In this document: positions 57,880-64,000 of the stretch, one piece after another | Numbering within the stretch: position 1 is the first letter of the stretch | How the letters are laid out: the number at the start of each line of letters is the position of its first letter | Assembly (NCBI GenBank): GCA_001792895.1 | Contig: MARA01000005.1 | Coordinates: 2,463,945 to 2,527,944 of the forward strand | Direction of reading: 5' to 3' | Source of the DNA: Lentinus brumalis | Taxonomy: Eukaryota > Basidiomycota > Agaricomycetes > Polyporales > Polyporaceae | Length of the DNA: 64,000 nt | Program-made: the position numbers and the translations under genes | The notes under the pieces: model-generated | What the model was told of the DNA's origin: nothing | Databases searched by the model: none | What the model saw: only the letters and a program-made list of their open reading frames with translations

Positions 57880-59244
57880 CGCTGCAGCGAAGATGGACCG
57901 ACGCCTCGAGCTAGCGCGCGAGTGGTTAAGATCTCGCGAGCGCCCGTCAGAGCTCGACGACCGGGAGTTCACCCGACTCTCGAAGTGGGCCAAGGATTTC
58001 TTCGTCGACAAGGAGGGCCGCCTTTGGCGCACCTCAGAAGACGGGGCCCACAAGAGGGTACTCGCACCGGACATCCGCTCGCAGGTCCTAGTCGAAATGC
58101 ACGATTACATCGGACACCGCGGAATCTACGCGACCCGAGCCTTCGTCGCGGAACGTTTCTGGTGGCCGGAAATGAAGGCCGACGTTGCCTGGTACGTCCG
58201 TAGCTGTCACCTGTGCCAGATCCGCCAGACTACTCGTATCCACATCCCTCCGACCATTCCGTACCCTGCTCCGCCGATGGTCCGCGTTCACGTCGACTCT
58301 ATGGATATGCCAGGGACCTACAAGCACTTCTTCCACGCCGGTGCGCTACTACGTCCTGGGTCGAAGGCCGAGCGTCCAAGTCGCAGACCGCGCAAGTCAT
58401 CGGCGACTGGCTCTACCAAGATCTCCTGTGCCGGTGGGGCGCGGTCTCCGAGATCGTGTCCGACAACGGGTCCCCCTGGATAGCCGCCCTCGAGTACCTC
58501 TCGAAGAAGTACCACGTCTTTCATATCCGTATCTCCGGCTACAATTCGCAGGCAAACGGAATAGTCGAACGACCGCACTTCCACGTCCGGGACGGCCTCT
58601 TCAAGGCCTGCGACGGGGATGCCTCCCTATGGGTCTCCCGAGTATACACCACCCTCTGGGCGGACAGAGTCACCGTCCGACGACGCCTAGGCTGCTCTCC
58701 GTACTTCGCGGTCACCGGGACGAACCCGATCATGCCATTCGACATCGCTGAGGCGACCTACCTGATGCCGGTACCCACCAAGATGCTATCGACCGCCGAG
58801 CTCATCGTCCGACGCGCCATCGCACTCCAGAAGCGTCCGGAGCAGCTCAGCCTCCTGCGCTCTACGGTCTTCAAGCAGCGGGTCGAGGCAGCGCAGAAGT
58901 TCGAGCAGGACCACGCTCGGACAATCAAGTCCTTCAACTTCGAGCGCGGACGCCTCGTCCTCATGCGCAATACCGCCATCGAAAAGTCCCTCAACCGCAA
59001 GATGCGCCCCCGTTACCTCGGCCCCTACGTGGTCATCAAGCGGAACCGCGGCGGAGCATATGTCATCGCCGAACTCAACGGCGCCGTCTTCGACCGCCCC
59101 GTCGCCGCCTTCCGACTCATCCCGTACCTCGCCCGAGAAGCTATCTACGTGCCCGACGGTGCGCTCGACGTCTCCGACGACAAGCTCCGCATCATCGAAG
59201 CAACGGAGGTAGATGAGCAGGAGGACTTCGAGGACGTGGATTAA
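57880..59244 (+). pseudogene. Gypsy integrase, split by a frameshift
   Basis: The N-terminal zinc domain (HDYIGHRGIYATRAFVAERF to SCHLCQIRQ) and the first catalytic Asp (HVDSMDMPG, 58,295) are in the RT frame. At about 58,330-58,350 the frame shifts, and TSWVEGRASKSQTAQVIG, the second Asp (EIVSDNGSPW, 58,462) and the Glu (ANGIVERPH, 58,567) follow in another frame, with 34 residues between Asp and Glu. The C-terminal part includes FERGRLVLMRNT and RPRYLGPYVVIKRNRGGAYV, a GPY/F module, and ends at 59,244. Without correction of the shift this copy cannot make a whole integrase. Confidence 0.85.
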
Positions 59245-59272
59245 CCACCCCGGGTTTAGCGCCCACGGAAGC

Positions 59273-59316
59273 GTCGACTGAGGACAGTCGACATTTCAGT
59301 GGGGAGGGGAGGGATA
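59273..59316 (+). other. Hairpin plus polypurine tract, internal copy
   Basis: 28 bases after the integrase stop, GTCGACTG-AGGA-CAGTCGAC forms a perfect 8-bp stem with an AGGA loop. It is followed by ATTTCAGTGGGGAGGGGAGGG. The same module lies directly before the 3' LTR. This copy is where the polypurine tract would be expected in an element without the accessory region. Confidence 0.75.
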
Positions 59317-59793
59317 TCCCGCGCCAAGCACTACATTACCAGAAACTATACCTACTGTTGCCCTTTACTTACGTCCCCCGTCCCTTCCCTATGACAATCT
59401 ATTCTCCTTCCGCACTACCGTCCGAATTTTCTCCGAGTCTCTAAGGGTCGTCTCACATTCCTTTACCTCTCCGGACCTTCCTATCAGGTTTCCTACGTGG
59501 CCAACTACCGGGCATATCGCGCCTCCGAGGCGTCCGAGCCCCGTCCGATGCGTTACAACATTCCTTTACATCTAGACACTAGTACTTACAATTCTGCCCC
59601 TACGGCGCACCACACTATCCTTACCACTCAGTCCAATTCAAAACAAGACAGCATTCATTTTCTTTGCATATACAAAGCATTCGAGACTACAAGGACAGAC
59701 CAAGAAAATTATTACTGTACAAAACGCGACCGAAGCCCACTAACGCTCCTGCTACTGACACAGGAGGACCGTCCGAGGCGTCCGAAGCGGCAA

Positions 59794-61803
59794 TCAGGCG
59801 TCCCCACCCCCAGGAGCACGGAACCGGAGGAGCTTCGCGACGAGGTCCTGTCCGGGGTCCGTCGCCGCGAGCCGCGAAAAGCTGATCTTGGGAGGCAGCT
59901 CCACCCCCTCCTCCTCCGACCGATACTTCCCGAAGGTCTCTCCGGTGAGCTCCTTCTCCCGCGTCATCCGAGCGACGAGCTCGTGGGCCTTCCCCCAGAT
60001 GTCGTACACCAGCCGGTTGGCCTCCAGCCGGTTCTCCGCGACCAGCCGGTCGAACGGCGAGAGTCCGGACAAGTCCCCCTGGTAGGGGACCGAGAAGGGA
60101 GCGGAGAACGAGACCCCGCAGGCAAGGAGGCCCCGCAGTCCCGGCAGGAGTCGTCGGAGGCGCAGTAGGAGCGGGCGCGTTCCAGGGAAGGACCTTGAAG
60201 ACCGCCCAGCCCTTGTGCTTGTCGCGGAAGGCCGCGACCTCCGCGGGCTCGACGGTCGGAGCGAAGTCCGCAGGGATCGCAGTGGGCGCGATGGCGTCGG
60301 GCAGACCGAGAGCTCGCAGCCGCTCGCGAGCCGTCCTGGTCGACGACCGGAAACGCGGGTCCCGCTCGAAGATCGCGATGAACCGGACGGCCATGTAGCG
60401 ATGTCGGGGGTCCGGGGATAGGACCCAGCCCTCGCCGTTGAAGAGGGCGATGGTCTTGCGGTTCCCTATCGAACGCTAAGGGTCAGCCACCGCGGAAGGC
60501 AGAGAAGAGGACGGACTTACAGGACATCTCGCCGAAGACGCTGGAGCCGGTCCACCGGCACCCTTGCGCGTCCTTCTTGCACTTCTGGCAGAGGCCGACC
60601 TTCCCCGACGGGAGGCAGCGGCCCCCCTTCGAGCGACAGAGGTCGCACTAAGGTCCTACAAGTTAGCAAACGATCGCCGCGGCAGGAACGAGCGGAGACT
60701 TACTGGTCCCTCGAAGGAGAGCAGCACTCCCTCCTCCGAGCCGCTCGTGGGGTCGGTCTTGGGCTTCTTCCTGCCGCGCGCCGGCCAGAGCCACTGGCGG
60801 GCTTGCGCTTCTTGCTGCCACTGGGCTGGGGTTCCTGCGTCGTGCTGGCGAGCTCGTCGTCCTCGCTGGAACCTTCAGCGTCCTCATCGCCGCCGTCGTC
60901 CTGCGGAGGTTTCTGTCCCTGCGGAGTCTTCGGACCCGGCGGAGCTTCGACCCTGCGGAGTCTTCGGACCCGGCGGAGTCTTCGGGCGGAGCCTTGCGCG
61001 CCTTGCGCCCTTGCGGGGTCTTGGGGCCTTGAGAAGTCGTGCGTGCGGGCGGCGGGCTAGGAAGCGGCGAGATCCTGAAGAGTTTCGCTACGACGTCCGG
61101 GGCGAACGGGAGGTACTTGTCCTTGTCCGTAAATTCGAGAGCGCGAGGCTCGGAGGGGTCCGCGTTCGCGAGCAAGTTCACTACAGGAGGTTAGCGCAAA
61201 AAGGGACGCCTCGGAGGCGTAGGAACGTACCGTAGTCCGAGACGGCGGTCTCCGCCTTCTGGTAGACCTCAAGCCGGCTCCGCGCCAGCTTCAGCTCGTG
61301 CTCCAAGTCCCGAGCCTCCGCGACGTCCGCGGGAGTGTTCCGCCGACCGGGTTTGACGCGGCGCGACACTTCCTGGAAGCGGGCCTCGGCGTTCTTGATG
61401 CCTTCCTGGTGGAGTTGGACTTGCGCGGGAGGAAGTCCGCGTCCCGGGCCAGGACCGCCTGGCTGCACTTGCGGAAGAACTCCCGCTGGAGCTCCGGGGG
61501 GCGTGCTCGCTGAACGTCCCCCAAAACGCGGGAAAGCGGGACCGGTATTCCCCGCTGGGTTCGGAAGGCGCGGCCTCCTAGAGGATTCAGTCGACCGCCC
61601 GGTTGGCCCCCGATGGCTCCGACAAACAGGGCGAAACTCACCAGGTAGCGGAGGAAGTGCTCCGCGGCCTCCCCGTAGTATCGGCCCGAGTAGGGGTGCA
61701 GCTCGTCCAGGACGAAGCCCTCGACGAAGGAGGCGAAGTTCGAGGCGTTGGTGAAGTCCTCGGGGTCGCTGAGGTCGACGTTAGGAGAGAGAGGGGCTGC
61801 CAT
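59794..61803 (-). CDS. Antisense accessory gene in the Gypsy element, with Cys6 cluster
   Basis: On the strand opposite to pol. The first exon begins MAAPLSPNVDLSDPEDFTNA and includes GEAAEHFLRYLVSFALFVGA. A helical region follows (ARDLEHELKLARSRLEVYQK, one frame over at about 61,430), then a GTACGT...CTGTAG intron (about 61,230-61,182) and VNLLANADPSEPRALEFTD. A Pro/Lys/Ser-rich low-complexity part with acidic patches and PSGSKKRKP follows. An exon at about 60,648-60,555 has C-x2-C-x6-C-x8-C-x2-C-x6-C. Further on come RHRYMAVRFIAIFERDPRF and, after another shift, a C-terminal part with DRLVAENRLEANRLVYDIWG ending GGGDA. At least three frame breaks exist. Not a known retrotransposon protein; it resembles basidiomycete hypothetical proteins with Cys6 clusters. 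Confidence 0.45.
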
Positions 61804-62118
61804 GTTGAAGCGTCGAGGAGGGAGGAAGCGGTCAAGGAGCACGAGCGACCGAACGCGCCCGACGGCAGGTCTTTAAGGGAGCCTCGGAGGCAAAAAATTT
61901 CGCGTCCTCAATCACGAACGAAGGTCAAACAATCAGGAAGCACCGGGCTTCGCGACGTCACCGCGCCTTCGCCGTCAACGGAGTTCATCCGCTGTCATGC
62001 CGAAACGAGTAACTTTATTTCCGCTTTAGGACTATTCTACGGGCGCTCCGTCGACGCAGCGCGCCCTCCGCGCTATCCGCACGCCCTCCTGAGGAGTTCC
62101 CCGTCTCCGATCCTTCCT

Positions 62119-62838
62119 AGGCGTCCGAGCCCTCGATGATGTCTTCCCCCGCGTCGACGTCGTACACCACTCGCACCGGCGAGTCCGCTCCTAGCAGAAC
62201 AAGGTCAGACCGTGCGGCACGCGTAGGAAGGGAGCGCTTACGAGCAACTGCGCGAGTTTCGCTTCGGAGCCGGCCGTCCTCGAGTGCGATGCGCTCGCGG
62301 CGGAGCTCTTCCTGTCGCTCCGCGAGTCGACGGATCTCCGCAGTAACACGGAAGGCCAGGGCCAGGTCCGGCCGTCGGGAACGATTCAGCACTAGGAGGC
62401 ACTCTCGGGCGACCTGAAGCTCGCGAGAGACGTCCAGTTCCTCGGCAGACACCGCGGCCAAGCGCAACGCCCGGCGGGAGCTGTCTATCCGGCCCAGGAA
62501 GTCTCGCACGGCAGCGTTCCGGAGGCAGCCTCGATAGGCCACTCCGATAAGGTCGTCCGAGTACGCTCGCATAGCTCGAGTACCTGTCCGGGGTGCATCC
62601 GAGGATCATCAGCCCGTCCTGGGCGGAAATCAGCACCGAAGGCACTCCGGAGAGGATAGGGACGTACCAGGAGATCAGCTATCGTCGACATGTCGCGTCG
62701 CAGCTCAACCTCGTCGTCGCCGAAATTTCCAGACTCAAGGTCCGCTTCGAGGAGAGACACCGCACCATCGGCGTACCGAAGAGCGTCCTCCCTCACGGTG
62801 ATCCGGAGCTCGGGCCAAGTCGCAGGTCCGTTCGGCAT
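62119..62838 (-). CDS. Second antisense accessory gene in the Gypsy element
   Basis: Begins MPNGPATWPELRITVREDAL and continues through VSLLEADLESGNFGDDEVEL to a GTACGT donor at about 62,668. After an intron the second exon encodes YSDDLIGVAYRGCLRNAAVR, a long helical segment (EIRRLAERQEELRRERIALE) and an acidic end, VYDVDAGEDIIEGSDA, stopping near 62,119. The intron phase I infer is off by one base. A TATTTAAA (62,886-62,879 on the minus strand) lies 40 bases before the start and could be its promoter. No family recognised. With the gene at 59,794-61,803 it forms a two-gene antisense unit. Confidence 0.5.
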
Positions 62839-62944
62839 GGCGTTCGGTACTACAGGACAGTGCTGGATGGTACGGCGCTTTAAATACTCGCAGGGGCCAG
62901 CCTATCGATGGTGTCGTTCCCCCTCATCCCGCCCGCCAATCGGA

Positions 62945-62981
62945 TGGACCGAGGACGGTCCAGATTTCAGTGGGGAGGGGA
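62945..62981 (+). other. Hairpin plus polypurine tract before the 3' LTR
   Basis: TGGACCG-AGGA-CGGTCCA forms a 7-bp stem with the same AGGA loop as the copy at 59,273. GATTTCAGTGGGGAGGGGA follows and ends at the first base of the 3' LTR. The purine tract is the expected primer for plus-strand DNA synthesis. Confidence 0.8.
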
Positions 62982-63996
62982 TGATAGGTATCGGACACGT
63001 CTATGCACGGAATTTGCGCCCTTCCGGAGGTTCCACAGGAGCGAGCCCAGTACTCCCGACCGTCCTACGTCGGCCAGTATGCTCGCGCACACCATACTCC
63101 TTCCCTATCGCTCCGTCACCCCTCCTACCGTCCGAACCCTCGCACAGGTCGGACAACGCGGTCTGCAGCCGTCCGCACCGAGCGGCGGCCTGTCAGACGG
63201 TTCACGTCCCCGATGAGACATCTAGCCGCGGGGTCTCGTACGCAGCCTCGGTCACGGACGCATGGTCGGAGGGGTTCTGGAGCGTCCTTCACGCCAGTTG
63301 ATTGGCCGAGGTGGTTATCGCCCACCATCTAAACGTCGGTCGCCAGCGCCTCGAACCGGGCTCGGCGCGCGCGCTGGTTGGTTAGCTGTGGTTAAAGGCT
63401 GACAGCAGGTCCGTGCGCAAGGAGCTCCGCCCGCCCCTATTGGCTCAGGACCGTTTGCGAGGGCTTTCCGAGGCTTGCGTGCTGTCGTTAGGGTAGCTTT
63501 GCTTTTGTACCTTCGGTAGCACGTGTGCAATTCAGATTCCGTTCTCCCCACGTTCAGCTCTAAGTCTACCGCCGCCGCTCCGTGCCACCGTCGAAAGTAT
63601 CGCCGTCACGTCAAGAAGTCCTACCGCCGTCGAGTCGATAAGTTCGAACCCGTTTCATCCGCTACTGTCTCCGTGGTCTCCGCTCCGTGTCCTACGTGGT
63701 TCGCACCCGTCGCGTCCGTGCGTCGGAAGTCTCCTCGCCGTCCGGGCAGGCACCGTTGAGTCCTCCCTATCGTCCCGTCTCCGTGCCGTTCCCTCCATTT
63801 GTCTCCGTGGTTTCCGCGCCCCTTTCCGGACGCTCCTGTCATTCGGGAGTCGTACGTAGCCCTCCTGGACATAGGTCTCCGTTCAGTTAGGGTTGGTTAG
63901 GAGCCTCTTCCCTTCTCGCATATAAAATACGTGCATACAGTCCTTGGCTGGAGATTTGTGTGGTGTTATCCGCTCATTTCGCCCCTTGGCGTATCA
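62982..63996 (+). repeat. 3' LTR
   Basis: 1,015 bp from TGATAGG to GTATCA, ending four bases before the window edge. Against the 5' LTR it has many substitutions and deletions in the first ~400 bp, and only a handful of single-base indels in the remaining ~640 bp, such as CACGTGTGC for CACGGTGTGC and GTGCCACC for GTGCTCACC. Confidence 0.92.
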
Positions 63997-64000
63997 GCGC

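Larger units (their letters stand above)
51249..63996 (+). mobile_element. Full-length Ty3/Gypsy LTR retrotransposon, 12.7 kb
   Basis: Both LTRs begin TGATAGGTATCGG and end GGCGTATCA, with terminal TGATA/TATCA. Between them are a primer-binding site, gag, protease, RT, RNase H and integrase in Ty3 order, a 3.7 kb accessory region and a polypurine tract. GCGC precedes the 5' LTR (51,245-51,248) and GCGC follows the 3' LTR (63,997-64,000, the window end), consistent with a 4-base target duplication. Several frame changes in gag-pol suggest this copy is not fully functional, unless some are assembly errors. It sits in a coding exon of a KDZ-unit gene. Confidence 0.9.

Overview
The window looks like genomic DNA from an agaricomycete fungus, most likely a wood-decay polypore. 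It is GC-rich, genes carry many 50-60 bp introns with GTRNGT donors and CTRAY-like branch points, and there is a fungal U6 snRNA, a lanosterol synthase with a family 5 exo-beta-1,3-glucanase nearby, and very abundant basidiomycete-type transposable elements. No tools were used; gene models are hand-spliced from reading frames and splice signals.

Region 1 (1-7 kb) is ordinary host sequence: the first exon of lanosterol synthase, a U6 snRNA gene, a secreted His/Asp-rich and Ser/Thr-rich repeat protein, and a complete secreted GH5 exo-1,3-beta-glucanase. Region 2 (7-24 kb) is repeat- and relic-rich. It holds a GH5 C-terminal relic, a type-B carboxylesterase relic, two ~2.5 kb copies of an unnamed dispersed repeat about 11 kb apart, a SINE-like element and tandem repeats. 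It also has two neighbouring coiled-coil genes; the smaller one has a central hydrophobic segment between long helices.

Region 3 (about 24.9 kb to 51.2 kb) reads as one large composite DNA transposon. Its core is a KDZ (Kyakuja-Dileera-Zisupton) transposase with a CxC2-type cysteine cluster, facing tail-to-tail with a TET/JBP 2-oxoglutarate/Fe(II) dioxygenase. Around them sit about a dozen cargo genes, several as tandem paralogue pairs: a Zn2Cys6-like protein, coiled-coil proteins, a large lineage-specific protein, a pair of acidic-tailed proteins and a pair of homeodomain-like proteins. TET/JBP genes travelling with KDZ transposons are known from basidiomycetes; the cargo set here is mostly unnamed. 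Many of these frames are broken by what looks like one missing base in long C or G runs, suggesting either assembly error or decay.

Region 4 (51,249-63,996) is a complete 12.7 kb Ty3/Gypsy LTR retrotransposon inserted in the last cargo gene of the KDZ unit. It has LTRs, primer-binding site, gag, protease, RT, RNase H, integrase and polypurine tract. Unusually, 3.7 kb between integrase and the 3' LTR holds two spliced genes on the opposite strand, one with a Cys6 cluster of the same spacing as in the KDZ cargo, and the segment is flanked by two copies of a hairpin-plus-polypurine module whose stems covary.
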